Source of the DNA: Candidatus Iainarchaeum sp.
Lineage (GTDB): Archaea > Iainarchaeota > Iainarchaeia > Iainarchaeales > UBA10219
DNA length: 64,000 nt
Direction of reading: 5' to 3'
Assembly (NCBI GenBank): GCA_018304425.1
Contig: JAGVWE010000004.1
Location: 249,189 to 313,188, forward strand
Shown here: one piece after another, positions 42,735 to 50,763 of the stretch
Position numbering within the stretch: the stretch's first letter is position 1
Layout of the letters: each line of letters opens with the position of its first letter
The notes under the pieces: model-generated
What the model saw: only the letters and a program-made list of their open reading frames with translations
Database searches by the model: none
What the model was told of the DNA's origin: nothing
Program-made: the position numbers and the translations under genes

Positions 42735-43068
42735 ACGTGGCGACGTGGTTTTGGCCGATTTCGACCCGGTGCAGGGCTCTGAGCAAGGGAAGCGCCGCCC
42801 TGCCCTGGTTATCCAGAGCGATTTTGGAAATGCGTCCAGCCCGACCACCATTGTCGCGTTGTTTACTTCGCAGACAAAAAAGGAATATCCGTTTACGGTC
42901 TTTGTCAGAACCGGGGAGGGCGGCCTCACCAAGGACAGCTTGTTATTGCTGAACCACATCCGTACCGTGTCCATTCAGCACCGGTTCGTAAAAAAACTCG
43001 GTTTCCTTACGGAAGCCACCATGCAGAAAGTGGACGCCGCCCTCAAGGCGAGTCTCGGCCTGGATTGA
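42724..43068 (+). CDS. mazF: MazF/PemK-family toxin, endoribonuclease (114 aa)
   Basis: The MazF/PemK signature is clear: [32 protein letters not shown] near the N-terminus, then [13 protein letters not shown] and a central [13 protein letters not shown] strand. MazF toxins cut single-stranded RNA at short motifs. The normal family length is about 110 aa. The ATG lies inside the 3' end of the antitoxin gene, so translation is coupled. It appears intact. Confidence 0.9.
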   Translation: [114 protein letters not shown]

Positions 43069-43077
43069 GGTGTTTTC

Positions 43078-43326
43078 ATGGTTAAAGTGGCTGTGCAGGT
43101 GACGAACCCCGAACTGGATGCATTGGAGGACCAAATAGTTGCCTGGAATCTGTGCAAAAAGCACCAGGCCGTTTGGCGTGCTTCCGAGGACGACCGCTGG
43201 CGCTTCACTCAAACGTGCAAAGCCTGCATTAAAGTTGGCAAGGAAATCCGCCGCAAATCCCTGCACTTGTGGACCAAGCTCGTAACCGCCTATGAGAAGG
43301 CCCGCAAACCCGCCAGCCGGCGATGA
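43078..43326 (+). CDS. Small protein with CxxH...CxxC zinc-like motif (82 aa)
   Basis: It begins 9 bp after the MazF-type gene and is probably its operon partner. The sequence MVKVAVQVTNPELDALEDQIV is followed by LCKKH (Cys-x2-His), about 20 residues later TCKAC (Cys-x2-Cys), and a basic helical C-terminus (AYEKARKPASRR). The four ligands could form a small zinc finger. The family was not recognised. As a third gene after a toxin-antitoxin pair it could be a regulator, but this is only positional. Confidence 0.65.
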   Translation: MVKVAVQVTNPELDALEDQIVAWNLCKKHQAVWRASEDDRWRFTQTCKACIKVGKEIRRKSLHLWTKLVTAYEKARKPASRR

Positions 43327-43404
43327 GTATTAATATAACATTAGCCTAATTTAATCGCGAAAAGCCTTCCAGGGGTGGAAGGGATTGGGCAAGGGGTTGT
43401 TGGC

Positions 43405-45684
43405 GTGAAGATTGGCGGGTTTGAGGTCGGGCCCTACGTGGTCAAGGAGTCGGGGGGAAAGAAGCACCTGCTGATTGACTGCCGGGACTGCGTGTACAGT
43501 TCGAACATCGCCGGGGACTGGGCGTGCCGGAACCACGTCCTGCGGGTGTTCGCGGAAGTCGAGGCCGACCTGATCGTCTTGGCCGAAGTCTATGAGCGGG
43601 TGTACAACGAGGACCAGACGAAGATGCTCCTCGAAGTCAGCCAGCTCATCCAGAAGTTCGAGGTCGAAAGCATCTGGGGCCCGCAGCACCTCGGGGACGC
43701 GAAAGTGGAAGGCGAGTCGGCTTTCGGCTTGCGCCATGACGCCATCGTCACCATTTCCCACGAGTTGCTGGCCATCGACCCCATCGCGGCCTACATCCGC
43801 TGCCTCCAGGAATTGAAGCGCGAAAAGGAGGAACTCGAGAAGCGGCCCCCGGCCCAGCAATGCGAGGTCTACCTCAAGACCCTCCTGCACCTCAAGGACG
43901 GGTTGGAGGCCACCACCCTCATCCGGAAGGCCAAAAACATTCTGTTGCAACTCAAGAAGACCCCGGAGACCGCTGAAGTCTACCGCGTCTTCTTCGAGGC
44001 CCAGGTGAAGCCCAGCTTCATCGGCTCGCGGCTCCTCTTCGAGGAAACCGAGAAGCTCGAGTTGTTGGACGAGTACCAGGTCGCCGACTCCGTCGTCCAG
44101 ATTTTCTCGCACCCCGCGAAGACCGAGAAGATGTACGTCATCAACCCCCCCGAATACTCGCTCCCGCCCGAAAAATACTTCGTCCTGAGCAAGACGCGCG
44201 AAATCGTCGCCACGTACAAGCCCGGCAAGACCTCCCTGAGCGCGCTGGCGAAGAGCCGGAAATACTTCGAACGCGTGTACCAGGCCACCATCCGGGAAAT
44301 CGCGCGCGCCAGCAACATCGCGCTCTCCACCGAGGAAATCATCGAGTTGAGCCAGCTCGTCGCGCGGTACACGGTGGGCTATGGAATCCTCGAAATCCTG
44401 TTGAACGACCGGCGGCTGACCGACATCTATCTGGACGCGCCCATCGGCCGCAAACCCATTTACGCCGTGCACTCGGACTTCGGCAGCTGCCAGACCAACG
44501 TCATTTACACCGAGGAAGAAGCGGACTCCCTGATTTCCAAGATGCGCGCCATGTCCGGCCGGCCGTTCGACGAAGCCCACCCCGTGCTCGACTTCGACTT
44601 GCCGGACCTGGAAACCAGGGTCGCGGTCATCGGGCCCCCGTTGAGTCCGGATGGACCTGCCTTTGCCTTCCGCCTCCACAAGACGACTCCTTGGACCCTG
44701 CCCCAGTTCATTGACGTGAAAATGCTTTCCCCGTTGTGCGCCGGCCTCCTGTCCTTTTTCATCGACAACCAAGCCACCATGCTGGTGACGGGTTCCAGGG
44801 GCTCCGGAAAGACCTCGCTGATGACGGCCTTGATGCTGGAAATCCCCCAGAACTCCCGCATCCTCGTCCAAGAGGACACCCTGGAAATCCCGGTGCCCTA
44901 CCTGAAGGACATCGGCTTCAACATCCAGCGGCTTAAAACCAGGTCCCCCATCGGCGTGAGCATGACCGAGTCCGAGGTGGCCCCCGAGGAATCGCTGCGC
45001 ACCGCGTTGCGCCTCGGCGATTCCGCGTTGATTCTGGGAGAGGTCCGGAGCAAGGAGGCAAAAGTCTTGTACGAGGCCATGCGGGTGGGCGCGGCCGGAA
45101 ACATCGTCATGGGCACCATCCACGGCGACTCGGCGTACAGCGTCTGGGATAGGGTGGTGAACGACTTGGAGGTTCCGAACACGTCCTTCAAGGCAACCGA
45201 CATCGTGGTCGTGGCGCGGCCCATCCGCTTCGCCGGCTCCCTGAAGCGGAACCGCCGCGTCGTGCAGCTCACCGAAGTCAAGAAGCACTGGACGCATGAC
45301 CCCGAGGAAGAGAATGCCCTGCTGGACCTGATGCTGTTCGACGCCAAGAAAGACGAACTCGAGTTGCTGGAGGACAGCCTCAAGGAATCCGAGTTGTTCT
45401 CCAAAATCGGGGCCACCAGTGGCCTGACCATGAAGCAGATGTGGGAGCAAATCAAGATGGACGCGTCCTCCAAGGCGTTCCTCGTGGAGATGAAGAACAA
45501 GTACTCCCTTCCCGAGCTCCTGGAAGCCGAGAACGCCATCATCGCCAAGAACAAGCTGCTGCTCATCAAGGAAAAACAGCTCGAAGAAGAGGGGAGCGCG
45601 GACTGCGAGGCCGCGCTCGGCCAGTGGAAGAACTGGCTCCAGCAGCAGTTCATCAAGCGGCTGCTGGCGAGGAAGAAAAGTTGA
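43405..45684 (+). CDS. Type II/IV secretion system ATPase, FlaI/TadA-like (759 aa)
   Basis: The C-terminal half holds the secretion-ATPase core. It has a Walker A motif (GSRGSGKTSLM, about 463-473), an Asp-box region (ILVQEDTLEIPVPY), a Walker B motif (ALILGEVRSKEA, about 541-552) and a His box (GTIHGDSAYSVWDRVV). The N-terminal domain (ICMD-like, about 300 aa) and a C-terminal extension of about 130 residues rich in Lys/Glu make it longer than typical FlaI (about 550 aa). It should power filament assembly from the cytoplasmic membrane face with the platform protein encoded 5 bp downstream. The GTG at 43405 is preceded by AGGGG at good spacing. An in-frame GTG at 43375 is an alternative start. 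Confidence 0.9.
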   Translation: MKIGGFEVGPYVVKESGGKKHLLIDCRDCVYSSNIAGDWACRNHVLRVFAEVEADLIVLAEVYERVYNEDQTKMLLEVSQLIQKFEVESIWGPQHLGDAKVEGESAFGLRHDAIVTISHELLAIDPIAAYIRCLQELKREKEELEKRPPAQQCEVYLKTLLHLKDGLEATTLIRKAKNILLQLKKTPETAEVYRVFFEAQVKPSFIGSRLLFEETEKLELLDEYQVADSVVQIFSHPAKTEKMYVINPPEYSLPPEKYFVLSKTREIVATYKPGKTSLSALAKSRKYFERVYQATIREIARASNIALSTEEIIELSQLVARYTVGYGILEILLNDRRLTDIYLDAPIGRKPIYAVHSDFGSCQTNVIYTEEEADSLISKMRAMSGRPFDEAHPVLDFDLPDLETRVAVIGPPLSPDGPAFAFRLHKTTPWTLPQFIDVKMLSPLCAGLLSFFIDNQATMLVTGSRGSGKTSLMTALMLEIPQNSRILVQEDTLEIPVPYLKDIGFNIQRLKTRSPIGVSMTESEVAPEESLRTALRLGDSALILGEVRSKEAKVLYEAMRVGAAGNIVMGTIHGDSAYSVWDRVVNDLEVPNTSFKATDIVVVARPIRFAGSLKRNRRVVQLTEVKKHWTHDPEEENALLDLMLFDAKKDELELLEDSLKESELFSKIGATSGLTMKQMWEQIKMDASSKAFLVEMKNKYSLPELLEAENAIIAKNKLLLIKEKQLEEEGSADCEAALGQWKNWLQQQFIKRLLARKKS

Positions 45685-45689
45685 TGTAG

Positions 45690-47996
45690 ATGCCCCGGCC
45701 CAACCCCAACGCCTTGCGGGACATGACGCCCGGCCAGATGTACCGCGAGATAAAGGTGTCCATGCCGGAATTCGAGGCAGGGGAGACCGCGCTGGTCAGG
45801 GAAAAACAGGTCCCCTTCGTGTTGTTCTGCAAGCGCATGCATGCCTTGGCCCCGGGCCTTGGCCGGGGGGCCGTGCTGCAGCCCGTTTACAAGGAAGCCA
45901 TCGAATTCCTGGGGTGGAAGCTCTCCGCCGAGGAGTTCACGGCCGCCATCAAGGTTTCGCTCTACGCCAGCCTCTTCGTGGGCCTCATCCTGGGAGCCGC
46001 ACTCTACTTCAGCCCCCTCGCGCCCCTCGTTGACGGCTTTTTCGGCGTGGCCTACCTGACCCCCGTGCTGTTGTTCGCGCCCTTTGTCCTGGTCGGCATG
46101 GGCATCGGCTCGTTCATCCAGAACTTTCCCCTGGAAGCGGCCAAGGAAGAGCAGCTGCGCGCCCTGACCTACGTTCCGGACATCGTGGGCTACATGATCA
46201 TGTCCATGAAACTCGTGCCCAACCTCGAAAAAGCCGTCGAGTTCGCGGCCAACCACGGCCGCGGAAAAATCGCGGACGACTTCCGCCGCGTGCTCTGGGA
46301 AGTCCAGCTCGGCGTTCACGGCTCGCTGTCCGAGGCCCTCGACGAACTCGCCTACCGCTGGGGCAAGTTCAGCGACGAGTTCAAGCACGCCCTCATGATG
46401 ATCCGCGCCTCCGTGCTCGAAAACACGGAAGCCAAGCGCTATGCGTTGCTGGACAAGACCATGCAGGACATCCTGGACTCCATCAAGCTCAAGATGGAGA
46501 ACTACGCGCGCGCCCTCTCGCAGCCCACCACCATGCTGTTCTACATCGGCGTGCTGTTGCCCCTCATCCTCATCATTGTCTTGCCCGTGGGCTCGACCTT
46601 CAGCGGCGCGCCCCTTGCCAACCCCATTGCCCTGTTCTTAATCTACAACGTATTCATCCCCCTGCTCACCATCGTGTTCGCCTCCGGCCTCATCCGGCAA
46701 CGGCCCCCGACTTACATTTCGCCGGTCATCCCGGACAACTTTCCAGGGCTCCCCCCCAAGGGAGTCATCCGCACCAAGGGCGGGCAAATCAGCATTTACT
46801 TCGTGATGGCCCTGGTCCTGGTCCTCGGCATCGCCTTCTCCTACTTCCTTTCCGTGGAAGGCATTCCCCCCCTGAGCCTGGTCAAGGAACGGCCGCTGCA
46901 GGTGCTCAAGGCAGACCTCTCCGAGGCGGTGGCCCTCCAAAAAGACGGCAAGGCCCTGGACTACTTCGCGGAAGGCGGAACCCGTTACCGGGAACTGGTC
47001 GCGCTCGGCATCCGCAGGGAAAAGATTCCCACGCAATTGTCCGTCGAAAAGCAGACCTTCTTCTCGCGCTCGGAATTCGACGTCACGCCCTACAACTTCA
47101 TCTTCGGCATGCTGTTGACGTTCTCCCTCCTGGTCTACGTTTACTTGCACTACACGAGCATCTACAAGCGCCAGGCCCAGGAAACCATCGAGCGCATGGA
47201 ATCCGAGTTCAAGGACGCCCTGTACGTCCTTGCCTCCCGCATGGGGGAAAACAAGCCAGTCGAGGACGCGATGCGGCACACCCGCGAGTTCCTCCCCCAG
47301 TACGCGATCAGCGAAGCCGTGTTCGGAAAGGCCATCGACAACATCTCCCTGCTCGGCATGCCCCTGGAAGCCGCCGTCTTCGACTCAGGATACGGCGCGC
47401 TGAAGAACAACCCCAGCAGCCTCATCCGGGGCGGCATGCAGCTGCTCATCGACTCCGTGCAATTGGGCGTGAACGTGGCCGCGCGCACCCTGATTTCGCT
47501 GTCCATCCAGATGGACAACGCCGACAAGGTCAACCGCACCCTCACCCAGCTCGTGCAAGACGTTACCGGCGTCATGCGGAGCATGAGCACGTTCATCGCG
47601 CCCATCGTATTGGGAATAACCACCACCCTGCAAAAAATCGTCATCATCACCCTATTCAGCATTTCCTCTTCCAGCATCCTCCGCCAGACCCAGGAATCCG
47701 GTTCCGAGGCCGGGGCAGGCGGCCTTGGCTCGAGTTTTTCGGGCGTGAACCTCAATGCCTTGATAAACGCGGAAGCCATCGGCCAGATAGCCTCGCCCAC
47801 CCAATTCGTTTTCATCGTCGCCTTTTACATCATCGAACTGGTGTTCATCATGACCTACTTCACCACGCGCATCGAGCAGGACAACGAGTTGCTGGTGAGG
47901 CTGAACATCGCGAAAGCCATGCCCATCGCGGTCGTGGTGTTCGTGGGCAGCATGATTGCCAGCAACGCCTTGACCGGGGGATTCATCGGGGGTTGA
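45690..47996 (+). CDS. Double-domain FlaJ/TadC-like platform protein (768 aa)
   Basis: It contains two type II secretion F-type halves. The first is around residues 165-330 (LRALTYVPDIVGYMIMSMKL... then transmembrane FYIGVLLPLILIIVLPVG). The second is around 520-690 (FKDALYVLASRMGENKPVEDAM... then MSTFIAPIVLGITTTLQ). About nine transmembrane segments are visible in all. It is expected to form the membrane platform of a type IV filament machine powered by the ATPase just upstream; similar 'duplicated TadC' proteins occur in archaea. It begins 5 bp after the ATPase stop and is followed 4 bp later by the first prepilin-like gene, so one operon is likely. Confidence 0.9.
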   Translation: MPRPNPNALRDMTPGQMYREIKVSMPEFEAGETALVREKQVPFVLFCKRMHALAPGLGRGAVLQPVYKEAIEFLGWKLSAEEFTAAIKVSLYASLFVGLILGAALYFSPLAPLVDGFFGVAYLTPVLLFAPFVLVGMGIGSFIQNFPLEAAKEEQLRALTYVPDIVGYMIMSMKLVPNLEKAVEFAANHGRGKIADDFRRVLWEVQLGVHGSLSEALDELAYRWGKFSDEFKHALMMIRASVLENTEAKRYALLDKTMQDILDSIKLKMENYARALSQPTTMLFYIGVLLPLILIIVLPVGSTFSGAPLANPIALFLIYNVFIPLLTIVFASGLIRQRPPTYISPVIPDNFPGLPPKGVIRTKGGQISIYFVMALVLVLGIAFSYFLSVEGIPPLSLVKERPLQVLKADLSEAVALQKDGKALDYFAEGGTRYRELVALGIRREKIPTQLSVEKQTFFSRSEFDVTPYNFIFGMLLTFSLLVYVYLHYTSIYKRQAQETIERMESEFKDALYVLASRMGENKPVEDAMRHTREFLPQYAISEAVFGKAIDNISLLGMPLEAAVFDSGYGALKNNPSSLIRGGMQLLIDSVQLGVNVAARTLISLSIQMDNADKVNRTLTQLVQDVTGVMRSMSTFIAPIVLGITTTLQKIVIITLFSISSSSILRQTQESGSEAGAGGLGSSFSGVNLNALINAEAIGQIASPTQFVFIVAFYIIELVFIMTYFTTRIEQDNELLVRLNIAKAMPIAVVVFVGSMIASNALTGGFIGG

Positions 47997-48000
47997 ATGC

Positions 48001-48447
48001 ATGGCCCTGCTCTTCCACGTCGGCCAGCGCGGGCAGGCCTTCGAGGCCTTCAAGCTGCTCATCGGCGCCATCCTGGCCCTGCTCATCCTCATGATTATCT
48101 TGGGCGCGGTCCAGCAGTTGCGTGGCCTCGAAGACAAGATCAGTTACGACAAGCTCGTGCAGGCCGCGCAGTCAGCGAGAAAGCAGCCCAACGGCCAGGT
48201 GCTGAAGGTGGAGGACATCATCCTCAAGGAAGGGGGCTACTCGAGCGCGAGCTTCGCCGATAAGATGAATCTGCGGCCGGAATGCGTTTCCCTGGACGCC
48301 TTTGGCCAGGCCTTTTCCTCGAACGCCCCGGTCGCCGTCACCGTCAACCAACGCATGCTCACCTCGGTTTACTACCGTTGCTCGATTGCCGGCTCCCAGG
48401 ACTGCGAAGTCGAGTGCGAGATAAAGTTCGGCAAGGGCTTCGACTAG
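48001..48447 (+). CDS. Prepilin-like protein 1 (148 aa)
   Basis: A short basic leader (MALLFHVGQRG) is followed by QAFEAFKLLIGAILALLILMII, which matches archaeal class III prepilin signals (cleavage after Gly, Gln at +1, an acidic residue soon after, then a hydrophobic helix). The mature part has three Cys near the C-terminus (CSIAGSQDCEVEC). It starts 4 bp after the platform gene, so it is the first of the pilin-like series in that operon. Confidence 0.82.
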   Translation: MALLFHVGQRGQAFEAFKLLIGAILALLILMIILGAVQQLRGLEDKISYDKLVQAAQSARKQPNGQVLKVEDIILKEGGYSSASFADKMNLRPECVSLDAFGQAFSSNAPVAVTVNQRMLTSVYYRCSIAGSQDCEVECEIKFGKGFD

Positions 48448-48476
48448 CCGCCCGAAAGAAGCCCGCCGGAAGAAGG

Positions 48477-48484
48477 TTTATATA
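48477..48484 (+). promoter_or_regulatory. TATA box for prepilin-like protein 2
   Basis: TTTATATA is centred about 27 nt before the GTG at 48507, so the second prepilin gene likely has its own leaderless promoter. Confidence 0.55.
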
Positions 48485-48506
48485 TACCTTTGGCTTATCT
48501 ATTAGC

Positions 48507-49034
48507 GTGAAATCCATGCGTTTCCTGGGTCAGTCCGGTCAGGCCTTCGATGTCTTCAAGCTGCTCATCGCGGCCGTGGTTGCCTTGGCCATCCTCGGCA
48601 TCCTGTTCGGCATCCTCCGCAACGTCATGGTGGGCGTGCAAACCGAGCCCCAGGCCAAGGCCATTGAGTTCGTCAAGAGTTCCATCAACTCCATCGGCGA
48701 ATTGAAGGTGACGGACACGGTCACGTTTTCGGCTGGCAAGTCCCTGAACGCGAGGACGATTGCCATTGAGACCCGGCAGCTCGCCGAAGACCAGGTCTGC
48801 GTTTCCGGGGGAGACTTTGCGGACGACGAGAGCTTCAAGGTCGTGGGCCAGGGCATCGTCGTTTACTCGGGGAAATCTGACCGCACCACCAAGCTCGCGG
48901 TGGTCTGCGATTACGGCGACCGGATTGAGAAGACCCTCACCGAGGACTACGGCAAGGACTCCAGCTGGCTCGGCGAATGCGGTTGCTCGGGCCAGGAAGA
49001 CCGCTGCTGCTTGGTTGCCATCGTCCGCAACTAA
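48507..49034 (+). CDS. Prepilin-like protein 2 (175 aa)
   Basis: The class III-like signal is MRFLGQSGQAFDVFKLLIAAVVALAIL. The mature domain carries conserved Cys pairs and ends in a Cys-rich motif (CGCSGQEDRCCLV). It is closely related to the next gene: 53 bp (48750-48802) are identical to 49261-49313. The GTG at 48507 fits a leaderless transcript. The ATG at 48516 in the same frame is an alternative and would give 172 aa. Confidence 0.8.
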   Translation: MKSMRFLGQSGQAFDVFKLLIAAVVALAILGILFGILRNVMVGVQTEPQAKAIEFVKSSINSIGELKVTDTVTFSAGKSLNARTIAIETRQLAEDQVCVSGGDFADDESFKVVGQGIVVYSGKSDRTTKLAVVCDYGDRIEKTLTEDYGKDSSWLGECGCSGQEDRCCLVAIVRN

Positions 49035-49050
49035 GGTCGCGCTTACGCGT

Positions 49051-49548
49051 ATGCGCTTTCGCTCCCTGCTAGTCCCTGTGGTGGTCGGGCTTGTCCTCCT
49101 TGGCCTGCTGTTCTTTAGCCGCTTGCTGATATGTTGCTTCACGCCCGAGGACTTTACCCCCACTCAACATGCCATGGGGGCCGTGAAGAACTTGCTCAAC
49201 TCCATCGGCGAGTTGAAGGTAACGGACATGGTCCGGTTTTCGGTCGGCGAATCGTTGAATGCGAGGACGATTGCCATTGAGACCCGGCAGCTCGCCGAAG
49301 ACCAGGTCTGCGTGTCCCCAGGGGACTTCGCGGGAGACAAAAACTTCAACGTCGTTGAGGACGGCAAAGTCATTGAGTACCAGGGGGAACCGGGTCGGGC
49401 CGCCAGACTGGCGGTGCTCTGCGACTATGGCTCTAGGCTGGGGGACACGCTCAAAGCATATGGCAGGGACCCGGGTTGGGCCGCCCAGTGCGGCTGCGCC
49501 AGGGAAGAAGACCGTTGTTGCCTGGTGGCCCTTGCCAGGAACGCTTGA
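49051..49548 (+). CDS. Pilin-like paralogue 3 with altered N-terminus (165 aa)
   Basis: The mature part parallels protein 2 throughout (SIGELKVTDMVRFSVGES, RTIAIETRQLAEDQVCVS, CGCAREEDRCCLVALARN). The N-terminus instead reads MRFRSLLVPVVVGLVLLGLLFFSRLLICC, a plain signal anchor with no Gly-Gln prepilin cleavage site. So the duplicate may remain membrane-bound rather than be built into the filament. It follows its paralogue after a 16-bp gap. Confidence 0.78.
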   Translation: MRFRSLLVPVVVGLVLLGLLFFSRLLICCFTPEDFTPTQHAMGAVKNLLNSIGELKVTDMVRFSVGESLNARTIAIETRQLAEDQVCVSPGDFAGDKNFNVVEDGKVIEYQGEPGRAARLAVLCDYGSRLGDTLKAYGRDPGWAAQCGCAREEDRCCLVALARNA

Positions 49549-49555
49549 CTCGTTT

Positions 49556-50383
49556 TCACGCCGACAGGATTTTGGCCGCGATTCGCTTGAGGATCCCGTT
49601 CAATGCTTCTAATTGCGCATTGATTTTGTCCAGTGAACCCGAAACCGTGCCGTACTTGACGTCCAACGAGGAAAAGTTTCCAACGGTTTGGTCCTTGAAC
49701 CCGGTCATGGTCTGGTTTACATCGTCCAATTTCTGGTTTGCCTGGTTCTTGAACTCGGTGAGCGTGTGATCAACGCCGTGCATGGTTTTTTCCAGTTTTT
49801 TGAAGCTTGCCTTGGACTCGTCCTTGAACTCGGTGAGCACCTGCTTGGACTCGGACAGCGTTTTGTCGACGCCTTTCACGCCCGCGCCCACGCCTTTCAC
49901 GTCCATGCCCACACCTTTCACGTCTGCGCTCAGACCTTTCACGTCCATGCCCACGCCTTTCACATCTGCGCTCAGACCTTTCACGTCCGAGCCAACCCCC
50001 AAGAGCATGAGCCCAGCTATCTCCGTCTTTTCAATCATTTCCCGTTCCGCTAGGGAAAGCTTAGCCCCGAAGTCAATCCAAAAAGTCTTGAACACGTTTG
50101 CCTTGGGCTTGAATGCCTGGTCTCTTTCAGTGAAAACCGTGATGGCGGCCACGTGCGCGCTGAACGGGTTTTCGGCGTCGCCCTTGACGTATAGTTTCCT
50201 CTTGAAGGCGTCCAAGGCCTCCCTGGAAGGCGCCTCACAATAGGCTTCCACCGTGCCGTCATCCAGGTTCTTGGAACACCCTTTTATGCGGAGGCCCCGT
50301 GCCACCTGCTTGACGTAGGCGCGATAGCCTACTCCCTGCACGTTGCCTTCCACTACCAGCCGCACCCTAATAGGCAAGGTCAT
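49556..50383 (-). CDS. Acylphosphatase domain fused to a heptad-repeat coiled coil (275 aa), copy 2
   Basis: The N-terminal acylphosphatase domain has the catalytic Arg (GNVQGVGYRAYV) and Asn (SKNLDDGTVE). The linker (FWIDFGAKLSLAEREMIEKTEI) resembles copy 1. It then carries seven-residue repeats of the type D-V-K-G-(L/V)-(S/G)-(A/M), absent from copy 1, followed by a C-terminal coiled coil almost identical to copy 1. It sits on the opposite strand inside the pilin cluster. The ATG at 50383 (MTLPIRVRL) fits a TATA box at 50419-50426 with a short leader; a GTG at 50404 is less likely. Confidence 0.84.
   Translation of the reverse strand: MTLPIRVRLVVEGNVQGVGYRAYVKQVARGLRIKGCSKNLDDGTVEAYCEAPSREALDAFKRKLYVKGDAENPFSAHVAAITVFTERDQAFKPKANVFKTFWIDFGAKLSLAEREMIEKTEIAGLMLLGVGSDVKGLSADVKGVGMDVKGLSADVKGVGMDVKGVGAGVKGVDKTLSESKQVLTEFKDESKASFKKLEKTMHGVDHTLTEFKNQANQKLDDVNQTMTGFKDQTVGNFSSLDVKYGTVSGSLDKINAQLEALNGILKRIAAKILSA
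49618..49800. repeat. 183-bp near-identical repeat, copy 2
   Basis: Differs by one base from 39953-40135 by eye. It codes for the shared coiled-coil C-terminus of the two acylphosphatase fusions. Confidence 0.9.
49872..49995 (-). repeat. 21-bp coding repeats giving heptads
   Basis: Units built on CCTTTCACGTC(C/T) alternate in two flavours (encoding DVKGLSA and DVKGVGM), so the larger period is 42 bp. They lie within the acylphosphatase fusion copy 2 only. Confidence 0.85.
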
Positions 50384-50418
50384 GTCGTTTCCCCGTCCAA
50401 ACACTTATGCGTGAACCC

Positions 50419-50426
50419 ATTTAAAT
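50419..50426 (-). promoter_or_regulatory. TATA box for acylphosphatase fusion copy 2
   Basis: ATTTAAAT is centred about 40 nt upstream of the ATG at 50383, so a leader of about 12 nt is predicted. Confidence 0.45.
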
Positions 50427-50469
50427 GCCTTTCTGAACCGCATTTCCGGTGCGGGTTTGCCAGCAAACC

Positions 50470-50477
50470 TTTAAATA
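50470..50477 (+). promoter_or_regulatory. TATA box for the 72-aa gene
   Basis: TTTAAATA is centred about 27 nt before the ATG at 50501, predicting a leaderless mRNA. Confidence 0.55.
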
Positions 50478-50500
50478 ATTCTTCGGCCGTCTAACTGTAC

Positions 50501-50719
50501 ATGGCACGGGTTTCAGGGGCTCAGGCCCCCCATTTTCCGCAAACGCTTTTGCCCGCAGGCAAAAGGGTTTTGGGACTCGACGAGAAAGGCCAAAGCGAGT
50601 GGAGCTCCATTTACCTGCTGATTGTCTTCATGATCGCGGCCCTGCTCCTCATTACCCTCGTCAAGCAGATGTTCCGCAGGAGCCAGCCCATCCGGCAGAG
50701 CGCCGAAAAAATCCTGTGA
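50501..50719 (+). CDS. Small pilin-like membrane protein 4 (72 aa)
   Basis: After a 30-residue leader it has KGQSEWSSIYLLIVFMIAALLLITLV, a class III-like Gly-Gln junction with Glu at +3 and one transmembrane helix, then a short basic tail (KQMFRRSQPIRQSAEKIL). It is small enough to be a minor pilin or an assembly factor. It carries its own leaderless promoter. Confidence 0.68.
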   Translation: MARVSGAQAPHFPQTLLPAGKRVLGLDEKGQSEWSSIYLLIVFMIAALLLITLVKQMFRRSQPIRQSAEKIL

Positions 50720-50733
50720 AGCCGGCGCGCACG

Positions 50734-50741
50734 TTTAAATA
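50734..50741 (+). promoter_or_regulatory. TATA box for prepilin-like protein 5
   Basis: TTTAAATA is centred about 27 nt before the ATG at 50764. Confidence 0.55.
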
Positions 50742-50763
50742 CCTGAATGCCCTTCTACTTACC

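Noticed and set aside
43351-45450. 699-codon open frame on the minus strand
   Set aside because: Antisense to the secretion ATPase, whose Walker motifs prove the plus strand is coding.
49872-49995. Regular repeats that look like a CRISPR array
   Set aside because: Units are adjacent with no unique spacers and stay in frame as heptads of a protein.
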